A stretch of DNA of 64,000 bases from Chloroflexota bacterium (GCA_009391845.1 QWJG01000003.1:1-64000), one strand, 5' to 3'; numbered from the stretch's first letter, positions 45,682 to 54,754 are shown. Program-made: numbers and translations. Notes: generated by a model not told the origin, from the letters alone.

Positions 45682-45930
45682 ATGACGAGCCCAGCACTTG
45701 ATCGCTTTGTTGGTCGACCGCCGGTCATCGGACCGTCGCTTCCGGACTTCCACGACAGTCCGCCGTTTCCGGTCACGATCAGCCGGATGCCTGAGAACGA
45801 ACGACGACTGCCGGACCCGAAGCTGATGGCAGTGGCGGGTGTCCAGTGGGAGCACGTCGCAGCAGGCGCGCTCGCCGGCTTCGGCGCCGGCTTCGCGTGG
45901 GCGCTCGCCCTCGTGGTGCTCGCGCCCTAG
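45682..45930 (+). CDS. Small membrane protein, 82 aa, unknown function
   Basis: The product has a proline-rich polar N-terminal half (about 1-50) and a single C-terminal hydrophobic helix (about 55-81, HVAAGALAGFGAGFAWALAL and on). The helix has small residues at regular spacing (AGALAGFGAG), as in helices that pack in oligomers. It ends at the membrane, like the 45-aa protein at the left of the window, but the two do not share sequence. The leader is structured and the ribosome-binding site sits in a stem. No family is recognised. Confidence 0.6.
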   Translation: MTSPALDRFVGRPPVIGPSLPDFHDSPPFPVTISRMPENERRLPDPKLMAVAGVQWEHVAAGALAGFGAGFAWALALVVLAP

Positions 45931-45948
45931 TCCCAAGCGGAAGTCCAA

Positions 45949-46034
45949 CGCGGGCCGCGATCGCGGCCCGCGCGCAGCACTCAACGATCGAACACGGCGG
46001 CAGATCAGCACGGGCTCCCCGCGGGGAGCCCGTG
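45949..46034. terminator. Two strong hairpins between the 82-aa gene and tRNA-Glu
   Basis: A perfect 24-nt palindrome at 45949-45972 can fold into a 10-bp stem. A second hairpin at 46009-46034 has 12 bp around the dinucleotide GC. The first follows the plus-strand gene stop by 19 bp and the second follows the tRNA 3' end (minus strand) by 15 bp, so each fits a terminator for one side. Neither has a U-tract. Confidence 0.6.
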
Positions 46035-46048
46035 TGTTCGAGTGCGGG

Positions 46049-46125
46049 TGGTAGCGCATACGGGATTCGAACCCGTGATCTCCGCCTTGAGAGGGCGGTG
46101 TCCTAGGCCGCTAGACGAATGCGCC
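46049..46125 (-). tRNA. tRNA-Glu, anticodon CTC
   Basis: On the minus strand the acceptor GGCGCAT pairs with ATGCGCT (G1-U72 wobble). The D arm is GTCTAGCGGCCTAGGAC, the anticodon stem CCGCC/GGCGG closes loop CTCTCAA with anticodon CTC (reads GAG), and the T arm ACGGG-TTCGAAT-CCCGT is canonical. A73 and CCA are encoded (46049-46051). A TAGGAT box lies about 22 bp upstream of G1. Confidence 0.95.
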
Positions 46126-46257
46126 GCCGAACAAGACGGCGTTGATCCTAGCGGACAGCGCGGGTGGCGCAAGTCGGGTATTGCCCGGTCCGGCGCTGGG
46201 CTAGGATGCGCCCATCCAACGACAGGCCAGCGAGCGACAACGACGGAGGGCGGCGCC

Positions 46258-47217
46258 ATGGATCTCGGGATCATGATCGAGGGTCAGGAAGACCTGAACT
46301 GGGATCTCTGGCGCCGGATCATCCGGGCGACCGAGGACTCCGGGTTCGAGTCGCTGTGGCGCTCCGATCACTTCTTCTCGCTCTCCGGACCGACCGATCG
46401 TGACGCCCTGGAGACGTTCATCTCCTTCGTGCTGGTCGCCGAGGAATCCAGCCGGATCCGCTTCGGTCCCCTCGTCAGCTCGATGACATTCCGTCACCCC
46501 TCCTTGCTGGCGCGGATGGCGGCACAGATCGATGTGCTCAGCGGCGGCCGCTTCATCCTGGGGATGGGCGCCGGCTGGAACGTCCCGGAGCACGAGGCGT
46601 TCGGGCTCTCGTTCCCGGCGCTCGGCGAGCGGATGGATCGGCTGGAAGAGTGCGTGCAGGTGGTGCAGGCACTCTGGGCCGATGGCCCCGCCACGTTCGA
46701 GGGCAAGCACTACCAGCTCCGCGAGGCGACCTGTTTCCCGAAGCCGGCGCAGTCACCGCTGCCGCTGCTGATCGGCGGACGCGGTGAGCGCCGGACGTTG
46801 CGGATGGTGGCGCGCTACGCGAACGAGTGGAACGTCGTGGGCGTGGACATCGAGGAGTACCAGCGGCTCGCGGGCGTCCTGGAACGGCACTGCGCCGAGG
46901 TCGGGCGTGACCCCTCGGAGATTCGCCACACCCAGATGTCGGCCCCGATCGTCGGGCGCAACGACGCCGAGGTGAAGGCGCACTTCGCGCGGGTGGCGGA
47001 GAAGATTCCGGCGCTGGCGCAGGGACCCGTCGACGAGACCCTGGCGGGGATGGCGAAGCGTGGCTGGTTGATCGGATCGCCGGCGCAGATCGTCGATGAG
47101 CTGGGTCGCCGCGAGGAGGCCGGGATCACGCGGACGATGCTGCAGCACCACGCGAACGACGACTTCGGCACGGTGGAACTGATCGCCTCGGAGATCCTGC
47201 CGCAGGTACAGCGGTAG
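46258..47217 (+). CDS. LLM-class F420-dependent oxidoreductase
   Basis: A 319-aa luciferase-like TIM-barrel oxidoreductase. WRSDHFFSLSGPTDRDALET (about 35-54), RHPSLLARMAAQIDVLSGGR and LGMGAGWNVPEHEAFGL are the cofactor-binding blocks of the F420-using subgroup; the latter two are near 80-110. FPKPAQSPLPLLIGGRGERR is the family's later signature. Cofactor F420 is the likely hydride carrier, though FMN cannot be excluded. ATG 46258 with GGAGGG 8 nt upstream was chosen over longer frames that run through the tRNA. Substrate unknown. Confidence 0.88.
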   Translation: MDLGIMIEGQEDLNWDLWRRIIRATEDSGFESLWRSDHFFSLSGPTDRDALETFISFVLVAEESSRIRFGPLVSSMTFRHPSLLARMAAQIDVLSGGRFILGMGAGWNVPEHEAFGLSFPALGERMDRLEECVQVVQALWADGPATFEGKHYQLREATCFPKPAQSPLPLLIGGRGERRTLRMVARYANEWNVVGVDIEEYQRLAGVLERHCAEVGRDPSEIRHTQMSAPIVGRNDAEVKAHFARVAEKIPALAQGPVDETLAGMAKRGWLIGSPAQIVDELGRREEAGITRTMLQHHANDDFGTVELIASEILPQVQR

Positions 47218-47242
47218 TAGCCATAACGCCGAACGCGTCGGC

Positions 47243-47671
47243 TCAACCGGCGGCGTCTCGCGCGAGCAGCTTGCCGATCGTCCGCACGTGCGTCCGCAGA
47301 TGGGCGAGGTTGCGTCCGAGCGCGCGCTCCGTGTCCTCGGCGCCATCCAGTGCGCCGCGCACCGCCTCGTGCACTGCGTCCCAGGCCGTGAGCACTTGCT
47401 CGAGGTCGGTCGTCGGATCGGTGCCGACGCCTGAGCGGCGCGGGCGTCCGTTGTTGGCCATCCCGATCGGGCTGTAGGCGAAATCATCGAGGTAGCTCCG
47501 CGCCAGGTGCAGCTGTTCGGCATAGAGCAGGTGGCGCACGTTCTCGACGATCGACCACTCCTCGGGTGTCGGTCTCGTCGCAAGCGACTCGCGTGGCCGC
47601 GCCCGGAGATCGGCGTAAAGCCCACTTCTGAGCTGGTCAATCCGGGCGAGGAGTTCCGTGGACTGACTCAT
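47243..47671 (-). CDS. DinB-like four-helix metal-binding protein
   Basis: A 142-aa protein of the DinB/DfsB superfamily of four-helix bundles. The family's third-histidine pattern is visible as WSIVENVRHLLYAEQLHLAR near 42-61 and LRTHVRTIGKLLARD near the end (about 124-138), giving likely metal-ligand histidines. Members act as thiol-dependent transferases or damage-induced proteins. GGGGGAGGCGCG precedes the ATG at 47671; longer frames lack homology. It follows nnrE on the same strand by 59 bp and converges with the oxidoreductase gene. Confidence 0.8.
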   Translation of the reverse strand: MSQSTELLARIDQLRSGLYADLRARPRESLATRPTPEEWSIVENVRHLLYAEQLHLARSYLDDFAYSPIGMANNGRPRRSGVGTDPTTDLEQVLTAWDAVHEAVRGALDGAEDTERALGRNLAHLRTHVRTIGKLLARDAAG

Positions 47672-47730
47672 CGCGCCTCCCCCTGCCGATGGTGCCGTGC
47701 TCCGGCGTCGACCAGCCTCCGAGGACGGCG

Positions 47731-48489
47731 CTACCCCGGGTACTGCAACCGCAGCCGAGTGTCCCGCCCAAAGATCGGATCGAAGGAGATGCCGGCCCGC
47801 GCGTAGACACCCGGCGGGATGCCGAGGTCGGCGAGCCACAGCTCCCCGGCGTTCTGTTCCGTAAGGCCAACCTTCGGCAGCGCGAGCGTGAGCGTGCGGG
47901 TAGGGCGGACCGCGACGCCAGGCGCTTCCCCGCTGCTGGCATCGATGCCGGACGGCACATCGAGGGAGAGCACCGGCACGCCAATCGCGTTGCTGGCGCG
48001 AATCAACGCCATCTGGCGCGCGCGCGGGGCGCCATCGAGGCTGTAGCCGATCACGGCATCGATGATCAGATCGGCCTCGGCGGCGTCGAACGCCTCGTCC
48101 CAGGTGAGGACGCGGGCCGGTGCCTCGGCGAGCGCAAGGAGCTGCTGGCCGAGGGCTCCATCGGCGGCCGCGGGGCGGGTAATCGTGACGACGGTGACGT
48201 TGATGCCGCGGTTCGCGAGGTGGCGCGCGGCGCAGACACCGCCGGCGCCGTTGCCGCCGGTCCCCGCGAGCACCAGCACGCGGGCGTCACGCCAGCGGTC
48301 ACCGAGCATCTCGAGGGCGGTCAGCGCGAGTTCGATGCCGGCGTGTTCCATCATCTGGAGCAACGTCGGGCCGGATTGTTCGATCGCAATCCGATCGACC
48401 TCGGCCATCTCGACACCAGTGATCGCGGGCACCGAGCGCCCGTCGGACGTGAGGAAGAGGCGCCGCTGGATCCGGTTGGTCGTGGTCAC
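47731..48489 (-). CDS. nnrE: NAD(P)H-hydrate epimerase (YjeF N-terminal domain)
   Basis: A 252-aa enzyme that interconverts R- and S-NAD(P)HX, letting the dehydratase repair hydrated cofactors. LVLAGTGGNGAGGVCAARHL (about 71-90) binds nucleotide, DAVIGYSLDGAP holds the catalytic aspartate, and LSLDVPSGIDASSG is a family signature. The dehydratase (NnrD) domain, fused in E. coli, is absent here. GTG start with an AGGCGAAG site. A TAGACT -10 box lies at 48515-48520, 25 nt upstream, giving a short leader. Confidence 0.88.
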   Translation of the reverse strand: MTTTNRIQRRLFLTSDGRSVPAITGVEMAEVDRIAIEQSGPTLLQMMEHAGIELALTALEMLGDRWRDARVLVLAGTGGNGAGGVCAARHLANRGINVTVVTITRPAAADGALGQQLLALAEAPARVLTWDEAFDAAEADLIIDAVIGYSLDGAPRARQMALIRASNAIGVPVLSLDVPSGIDASSGEAPGVAVRPTRTLTLALPKVGLTEQNAGELWLADLGIPPGVYARAGISFDPIFGRDTRLRLQYPG

Positions 48490-48581
48490 GCTTCGCCTGT
48501 CTGGTTCGTGTCCCAGTCTAGCGGCTGGCCCGAGGAGGGTGGGAGGCGGTCTGCCGCCGCCTGTGCCAAGATGCCGCCTTC

Positions 48582-49874
48582 ATGAGCGACGGCCCGCCCG
48601 ATCCCGAGGACGATCAATCGCCCGACCAGACCGTGGGCGGGGACGATGAACGCTGGGGCGACGCGACGGCGTGGTCGCCCTTTCGCCTGGCCGGATTCCG
48701 CTACCTCTGGGGTGGTGCGCTCTCCTGGGTGATGACCCGCGAGCTGCGGATCCTCGTCACCAGCTACTGGCTGTTCGAGACGACAGGCGAGGCCTCGCAA
48801 CTGGCGCTGATCGGCGCGGTGCAACTGGTCGTCCAGATTCCCGCGTTGCTCTGGAGCGGGACGCTGGCCGATCGCGTGGACCGGCGACGGATGCTCGTCG
48901 TGACCCAGGCGGTCTCTGTCGCGCTGATGCTCGTGATGGGGATCCTCGATCTCGGCGGCCAGCTCCAGCCGTGGCACGTCTACCTCGCGATCGCGGCGAT
49001 GGCCTCGACGAACGTCATGGGGAGTCCGGCCCAGGCGGCGCTGTTGCCCTCGGTGGTTCCCGATCGCTGGCTGGTGCAGGGCGTGGTGGCGCAGACCATC
49101 ACCCAGCAGGCGACGGCGGTGGTAGCGCCGCTGTTGTTCGCGCTCGTAGCTGGCCTGATGAACGTGACGGCGACGTTCTTCCTCACCGCGGCGATCGCGG
49201 TGCCCTCGTTGGTCCTGCCGCTGATGATCCGGATCCGCTTCCAGCCACCGCTGGTCCGTGAGGCCGGCTCAACCGCGCAGCGCACGTGGGAAGGCTTCCG
49301 CTTCGTGCGCGGGCACCGGCTGCTGCCGGGGCTCTACATCCTCGATGGCGGGATCACGGTCTTCAGCTTCTACCGCCAACTCTTCCCGCTATTCGCGAGG
49401 GAGCTGTACGGCGGCGGCGCGACAGCGACCGGTCTGCTCACCGCGGCGAACTCGGTCGGCGGGATCTTCGGGACGCTGCTGGTGCTGTTCCTCCGCAACT
49501 ACCGGGCGAAGGGAATGCTGGTCCTCTACTCGACCATCGTCTACGCGCTGCTGCTGTTCCCACTCGCCGTGGTCGGTCAGCTCTGGGTCGGAATGATCCT
49601 GATCGGCGGGCTGGGCGCGATGGACGGCATCAGCGTCGCGATGCGGCAGTCGATCGTGCAGCTCACGACGCCGGATCAGATGCGTGGCCGCGCGATGGCG
49701 TTGCAGACGTTGGCCGCCCAGACGGCCAATAACCTCGGAACGCTCGAGGTGGGCTACCTATCGGTGGCGGCGGGGCTCTCGTTCACGCTCGCATTCGGCG
49801 GTGCCGCCGCGCTGGCGTTCACGCTGGGCGCGTGGCGCCTGGTGCCCAGCATCCGGAAGTATCGCTACCCCTAA
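48582..49874 (+). CDS. MFS exporter (EntS-like)
   Basis: A 430-aa major-facilitator protein with a 35-residue acidic N-terminus and about 11-12 hydrophobic segments. WSGTLADRVDRRRMLVVTQA (about 88-107) is the loop 2-3 signature motif. GMAL-type residues in the later half (QMRGRAMALQTLAAQTANNL) are typical of the enterobactin-exporter-like group. It probably exports a small molecule by proton exchange. It is divergent from nnrE, with 92 bp between. Confidence 0.85.
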   Translation: MSDGPPDPEDDQSPDQTVGGDDERWGDATAWSPFRLAGFRYLWGGALSWVMTRELRILVTSYWLFETTGEASQLALIGAVQLVVQIPALLWSGTLADRVDRRRMLVVTQAVSVALMLVMGILDLGGQLQPWHVYLAIAAMASTNVMGSPAQAALLPSVVPDRWLVQGVVAQTITQQATAVVAPLLFALVAGLMNVTATFFLTAAIAVPSLVLPLMIRIRFQPPLVREAGSTAQRTWEGFRFVRGHRLLPGLYILDGGITVFSFYRQLFPLFARELYGGGATATGLLTAANSVGGIFGTLLVLFLRNYRAKGMLVLYSTIVYALLLFPLAVVGQLWVGMILIGGLGAMDGISVAMRQSIVQLTTPDQMRGRAMALQTLAAQTANNLGTLEVGYLSVAAGLSFTLAFGGAAALAFTLGAWRLVPSIRKYRYP

Positions 49875-49879
49875 CCAAA

Positions 49880-49947
49880 CGTCCGAGGGCCGCGCGATCC
49901 GAGAGTGCCGGTTGCGCCTCGGACGGGGGCCGGCAGCCGTGCTGCCG
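49880..49947. terminator. Inverted repeats between convergent genes
   Basis: CGTCCGAGG (49880-49888) pairs perfectly with CCTCGGACG (49917-49925), and CGGCAGC (49931-49937) with GCTGCCG (49941-49947). They lie between the stop codons of the MFS gene and the HDOD gene, so they probably end both transcripts. No U-tract. Confidence 0.5.
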
Positions 49948-49965
49948 ACCCAAGAGCTGTGCCGG

Positions 49966-50886
49966 TCAGGCGGCCTTCGAGGACTCGCCGGCGACGGCGT
50001 GGCGGAACCACGCGACGCGGTTGTGCAATGCTTCTTCACCGCCGACGGCGGACAGCAGCATCTTCTCCTCGCGGCGGAGTTCCAGCGCGCTCTCCGGGAA
50101 TACCTCGGAGTCGCAGAGGCCATCGCCGATGCCGACGCGGAGCGCCAGCCAGCGTGAGTCTCGGACGGCACGGGCCAGCGTGCTGCGCCCGCCCTCGTGG
50201 TGGTCGCCGACCGCCTCGATGATCTCGGTCGGGAGCTGCCAGGCCTCGGCGATCGTCTGGCCGTACTCCTGGTGGTCGTAGCCGAAGACGTCGATCTCGA
50301 TCGAGCGCGCGTCGGAACCCTGGCGAGCCAGCGTCACGACCTTGTGGTACTTCTCCGGCTCGGCCTGCGCCATCGCCATGCGACCGAGGTCGTGGAGCAT
50401 GCCGGCAGCGAACCCACCGCTGATGTGCTGACTGCGGAGCGACTGGTCGGTGAGGATCGCGCAGGCGATCAGGTGCTCCCAGAGCTGGTCGGTGTCGATC
50501 CCGGCCAGACGAATGTCTTTGAACGTGGTGCCGACGACGGTTCCGGCGACCAGGCGACGCGTGGCATCGAAGCCGATCCGCATGATCGCCTGCCCGGCCT
50601 CGGTGACGCGGTTGATCGGCGCCGAGGCGGCCGAGTTTGCGGCCCGCAAAACGGCGGTGGTGAGTGCCGGATCCGCCGAAACGGTCTCGGCGAGGTCGGC
50701 CACCTCAGCGTTGCTGTCTTCAAGGAGCTGGAGTGCTCGCGCGTGCGGCGCCGGAAGGACTGGTAGGGCTGCTGCGTGCATCTTGGCGACCTCCGAGGTC
50801 TTTTCCGAATCATCGGCTCGGAGGCGTCGATCGCCGAGGGCCCATGCAGAAATCAGCGAGAAGTCAGCGCGCGTTTCAGTGGCCAT
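49966..50886 (-). CDS. HDOD-domain signalling protein
   Basis: A 306-aa protein whose core (about 36-240) is an HDOD domain, a degenerate HD-type phosphohydrolase fold used in signalling. [20 protein letters not shown] begins the domain, and AGMLHDLGRM and YDHQEYGQTIAEAWQLP supply HD-like residues. Such proteins often work with cyclic di-GMP or sensor systems; a diguanylate cyclase lies 25 kb away. It starts in the tandem-repeat region downstream of comM with only a weak GGCGGG site before the ATG. Confidence 0.85.
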   Translation of the reverse strand: MATETRADFSLISAWALGDRRLRADDSEKTSEVAKMHAAALPVLPAPHARALQLLEDSNAEVADLAETVSADPALTTAVLRAANSAASAPINRVTEAGQAIMRIGFDATRRLVAGTVVGTTFKDIRLAGIDTDQLWEHLIACAILTDQSLRSQHISGGFAAGMLHDLGRMAMAQAEPEKYHKVVTLARQGSDARSIEIDVFGYDHQEYGQTIAEAWQLPTEIIEAVGDHHEGGRSTLARAVRDSRWLALRVGIGDGLCDSEVFPESALELRREEKMLLSAVGGEEALHNRVAWFRHAVAGESSKAA

Positions 50887-50887
50887 C

Positions 50888-50975
50888 CCGCCGGCGCAGC
50901 CGGCTAGTCACCCCCGCGCCGGCTTAGCCAGCTAGTCACCACCCCGCCGGCTTAGCCGGCTAGTCACCCCCGCGC
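50888..50975. repeat. Three tandem copies of a 28-bp repeat
   Basis: The core CTAGTCACC recurs at 50904, 50932 and 50960 with a period of exactly 28 bp. Each unit carries CGCCGGC and a TTAGCC/GCAGCC variant. The rightmost copy contains the stop codon of the decayed comM and the leftmost abuts the HDOD start. Units differ at one to three positions. It is a small minisatellite created by duplication of the comM 3' end; it is not a CRISPR. Confidence 0.85.
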
Positions 50976-52473
50976 CGGCGGTACTGGATCGCCTCGGCGA
51001 GGTGCGCGGTGCCGATCGCTTCCGATTCCGCGAGGTCGGCAATCGTCCGCGCGACCTTGAGCACCCGATGGAAGGAGCGCGCAGACAGCCCGAGGCGTTC
51101 CGTCGCGGACGCCAGGATCGGGCGCGCCGCGTCATCGAGGCGGTCCTGGCAGAAGCGCCGGACATCGATCGGGTCCATCTCGGCGTTCGTCATCGCACGC
51201 GAGCCGGTGAGCCGCGCCTCCTGGGCTGCGCGCGCGGTGATCACGCGCTCGCGAATCACCGAGGACCGCTCGCCGGTCGGCGCTCCGGCCAGCTCCTGGT
51301 ACTCGACGCGCGGCACCTCAGCGAAGAGGTCGAAACGATCGAGCATCGGTCCGGAGATGCGGTGCTGGTACCTCGATACGGTCGACTCGGAACACGAGCA
51401 GGAGCGTTTGCTGTCGCCGTAGTAGCCACAGGGGCAGGGATTCATCGCGGCGACGAGGAGGATCCGGGCCGGGAAGGTGACCGAGCCGCGCGCTCGGGAG
51501 ATCGTGACGACGCCAGCTTCGAGCGGTTCACGCAGCGCCTCAAGCGCCTTGCTGCTGTACTCCGGGAACTCATCGAGGAAAAGCACACCGCGGTGCGCGA
51601 GCGACACCTCGTCGGGCCGGATCAGCGAGCCGCCGCCGACGAGGCCGGCGTGCGAGATGGTGTGGTGGGGCGATCAGAACGGTCGCTCGCGGAGCAGCGG
51701 ATGCGCCCGGCTCAGCAGCGCGGCGACCGAGTAGATCTTCGAGACCTCGATCGATTCGAGCGGGGCCAGCGGAGCGACCAGGCCGGGCAAGGCACGCGCG
51801 ATCAGCGTCTTTCCGGACCCCGGGGGTCCCTGCATCATCAGGTTATGTCCGCCCGATGCGGCTACTTCGACGGCCCGTTTGACGTGCTCCTGCCCTCGGA
51901 CGACCGACAGATCGTAGGTCTCGATCGCGGAGAGGCATTCGGGCGCCGGCAGCTCTTCTTCCACCCACTCGGCGGGCGCCTTCTGGAGTTGACCGAGGGA
52001 TCCGAGGCCATAGGCGCGCACGCCGCCCACCATCCGCGCTTCGCGCAGGTCCTCGGCGGGTACAACGACGGCGCCAATCCGCTCGGCGTGACACATCGCC
52101 ACGAACGGCAGTACGCCGCTGACGTGGCGGAGACGGCCGTCGAGGGAGAGTTCACCCATCAGCGCCGTATCGGCGAAGTGATCCTCGATCTGCCCCGAGG
52201 CCACGAGGATCGCGACGGCGATCGGCAGAGCGTAGGCGGCCCCTCTTTGCGGACGTCCGCCGGGGCAAGGTTGACGGTGATCCGCCGCAGCGGAAACTCG
52301 AAGCCAGAGTTCCGGATCGCGGCGCGAACGCGCTCCCGCGCCTCCTGTACCACCGTGTCCGGCAGGCCGACGATGTTGAACGCCGGCAACCCGCTCCCGA
52401 TGTCGACCTCCACGTCGACCGCGATACCATCGATGCCTTGAAGTGCGCCACTGCGAATTTATGCGAGAGTCAT
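50960..52473 (-). pseudogene. comM: Decayed YifB/ComM-type Mg-chelatase-like ATPase
   Basis: The reading frame of a roughly 504-codon comM homologue is broken in three places. The start region would read [19 protein letters not shown]: a TAA at 52459-52461 stands where a lysine codon is expected. A run of four Gs at 52250-52253 is one base short, so RKEG shifts out of frame before the expected [17 protein letters not shown]. In-frame TGA at 51674-51676 replaces the arginine in RPF(R)SPHHTISHAG. Otherwise the AAA+ parts survive: GPPGSGKTLIARALPG, LFLDEFPEY, NPCPCGYYGD and RISGPMLDRFDL. Functional members help branch migration in natural transformation. Confidence 0.85.
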
Positions 52474-52474
52474 A

Positions 52475-52489
52475 TGCGAGATTCTCGCA
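52475..52489. promoter_or_regulatory. Palindromic operator-like site upstream of comM
   Basis: TGCGAGAATCTCGCA (minus strand) is a perfect 7-1-7 palindrome directly before the comM start, and a further TCTCGCAT half-site follows at 52461-52468. TTACTG, a possible -10, lies next to it. The arrangement looks like a repressor site; the regulator is unknown. Confidence 0.4.
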
Positions 52490-52573
52490 CAGTAACAGAA
52501 CGAATGTGCTAGTGCAGTGTCACTCAAGGATGGGCAGACGTCCTCGGGGGATCGTCGGCGCTACTAGTGCCGC

Positions 52574-54724
52574 TTACTGGAGGGCGCGGTCGACGGAGAT
52601 CACGCCTCGGACGGCGTCCAGGGCGGAGATCAGGTGCATGAACTGGGCGCCGCCCTCGGTCTCGAGGGTGAGGTGCAGCGTCGTCGTGCGGTCGTCGTGC
52701 TCCTGGGTGCGGACACCGACCATGTTGACCCCGGCGTTGGCCGCGAGGGTGCTCACGTCGCGCAGCAGCCCAACGCGATCCCAGGCGTGAACCTCGACAC
52801 GCGCGGCGTAGGTGTCCTCACGCGGGCCCCAGTCACAATCGAGGAGCCGCTCCGGCTCGAGGGCGCGCGCAATGTTCCCGCAGGTTCCTCGATGGACCGT
52901 GACACCGCCGCCGCGGGTAGTGAAGCCGACGATCGGATCGCCGGGCAGCGGGCTACAGCATTTCGCGAGGACAACGTGCAGCCCGGCCGTGCCAAGCACC
53001 CGCACACCGGGCGTCCCGCCGACCTTGATCGTTGACGGCGCGAACTCCGAAGGCGGCGTCACCGGAGCGTGCTCCGCAAGCACGTTGCCGAGGTGCTGCG
53101 AGGAGACGTCGCCGGACCCGATCGCGGAGTAGAGATCTTCCATCGAGGCGAGCTTGAAGCGCTCCCACATGTTGATCGGAACGCGGTCGATCGCCAGGCG
53201 CTTCATCTCGCGTTCAAGCTGCTCCTTGCCGCGCTCCACGTTCTCGCCGCGCAACTGGCGGCGGAACCACTGGCGCACCTTCTGGCGCGTGTGGCTGGAA
53301 CCGAGGTAGCCGAGGCCCGGCATCATCCAGTCGCGCGACGGCCCCTTCTGGGTGCGGCTGCGCAGGATTTCAACGACATCGCCGTTCTGGAGTTTGGTGT
53401 TGAGCGGGACGAGCCGGCCGTTGACCTTCGAGCCGGCGCAGGCGTGACCCAGGTCCGTGTGGACGCGATAGGCGAAGTCGATCGGGGTGCACCCACGGGG
53501 AAGGACGTGGACGTCGCCGCGCGGGGTGTTCACGAAGACCTGGTCGGCGAAGACATCGGTCTTCACCGATTCCAGGAAATCCTCGGCCCCTTCCTGTTGC
53601 CACTCGATCAGGTGGCGGAGCCAGGACATGCGCTCTTCGTACTGCACATCACGCTTGCCCGGCTCGCTCTTGTACTGCCAGTGGGCGGCAACGCCGTACT
53701 CCGCGACCTCGTGCATTTCGAAGGTCCGAATCTGCACCTCGAAGGGGCGCGTGCCGGGACCCAGCACCGAGGTGTGCAGCGACTGGTAGAGCGATTCCTT
53801 GGGGCTGGCGATGTAGTCGTCGAAGGAGCTGGGGATCGGCCGCCAGGTCTGGTGCACGACGCCGAGGGCGGCGTAACAATCAGACACGTTGTCCACGAGT
53901 ACACGCAGCGCGAGCAAGTCATGGATCTGATCGAAGGTCTTGCCTTCGCGGGTGTACCGCTGCTCCTTCTCGTAGATCGAATAGAGATGCTTCGCGCGGC
54001 CGGTCACCTCGGCGGTGATGCCAACCTCATCGAGGGCGTCGCGCAACTCGGTCTCCACGCGGCGGATGTAGCGCTCGCGCTCGCTGCGCTTCGAGGCGAG
54101 CGTGGAGGCGACGCGGCGGTACTGCTCCGGCTCCAGGAACCGGAACGCCAGATCCTCCAGCTCCCACTTGAACTGCCAGACCCCAAGGCGGCCGGCGAGG
54201 GGCGCATAGATGTCGCGGGTTTCCTGCGCGATCACGCGCTGGCGGTCGGCTGCCAGGTGTTGCAGCGTGCGCATGTTGTGGAGGCGATCGGCCAGTTTGA
54301 TGATGACGACACGCACGTCCTCCGCCATCGCGAGGAACATCTTGCGGAGGGTCTCCGCATCGGCGTGCAGCGGATCCATCGTGGGCAGATGCTCGATCTT
54401 GGTGGCGCCCTCGACGAGTCGCCCCACCTCGGCACCGAAGCGCTCGCTCAGCTCCTCGACGCTGACGTCACAGTCTTCGACCACGTCGTGGAGGAGGCCC
54501 GCTTCGATCGTGAGCGCATCCATCCTCAGGTCGGCGAGCATCGAGGAGACGGCGATTGGGTGCGTAACGTAGGGCTCACCGGATCGGCGGGTCTGGCCCG
54601 CGTGGGCGGCAATCGAGAACTCGAGGGCTTCGCTGATCGCACTGACGCGATCGGCGGGCAGATAGGTCTCGAGCGCAGCGAGGAGATCGCGGGCGTCTGA
54701 GGCCACGGAGCTAGGGGCGACCAT
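52574..54724 (-). CDS. Bifunctional (p)ppGpp synthetase/hydrolase RSH (RelA/SpoT)
   Basis: A 716-aa stringent-response enzyme. The HD hydrolase half (about 30-180) retains SGEPYVTHPI, LLHDVVED and KLADRLHNMRTL. The synthetase half (about 235-345) has RAKHLYSIYEKEQR, DDYIASPKESLYQSLHTSVL and the EVQIRT stretch. TGS (about 390-450) and a C-terminal ACT domain (about 645-716) sense the ribosome or amino acids. Both activities look intact. It is the single RSH in the window. The ATG lies about 11 nt after a GATAAC box with a very short leader. Confidence 0.95.
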   Translation of the reverse strand: MVAPSSVASDARDLLAALETYLPADRVSAISEALEFSIAAHAGQTRRSGEPYVTHPIAVSSMLADLRMDALTIEAGLLHDVVEDCDVSVEELSERFGAEVGRLVEGATKIEHLPTMDPLHADAETLRKMFLAMAEDVRVVIIKLADRLHNMRTLQHLAADRQRVIAQETRDIYAPLAGRLGVWQFKWELEDLAFRFLEPEQYRRVASTLASKRSERERYIRRVETELRDALDEVGITAEVTGRAKHLYSIYEKEQRYTREGKTFDQIHDLLALRVLVDNVSDCYAALGVVHQTWRPIPSSFDDYIASPKESLYQSLHTSVLGPGTRPFEVQIRTFEMHEVAEYGVAAHWQYKSEPGKRDVQYEERMSWLRHLIEWQQEGAEDFLESVKTDVFADQVFVNTPRGDVHVLPRGCTPIDFAYRVHTDLGHACAGSKVNGRLVPLNTKLQNGDVVEILRSRTQKGPSRDWMMPGLGYLGSSHTRQKVRQWFRRQLRGENVERGKEQLEREMKRLAIDRVPINMWERFKLASMEDLYSAIGSGDVSSQHLGNVLAEHAPVTPPSEFAPSTIKVGGTPGVRVLGTAGLHVVLAKCCSPLPGDPIVGFTTRGGGVTVHRGTCGNIARALEPERLLDCDWGPREDTYAARVEVHAWDRVGLLRDVSTLAANAGVNMVGVRTQEHDDRTTTLHLTLETEGGAQFMHLISALDAVRGVISVDRALQ

Positions 54725-54754
54725 CTTCCGTTGAGGTTATCACCGGGGGTACCG

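Noticed and set aside
50888..50975. CRISPR array
   Set aside because: Repeats are directly tandem without spacers and arise from a gene end; no cas genes nearby.
52250..52253. Programmed frameshifting in comM
   Set aside because: The site is not a classical slippery heptamer, and two nonsense codons in the same gene would remain.
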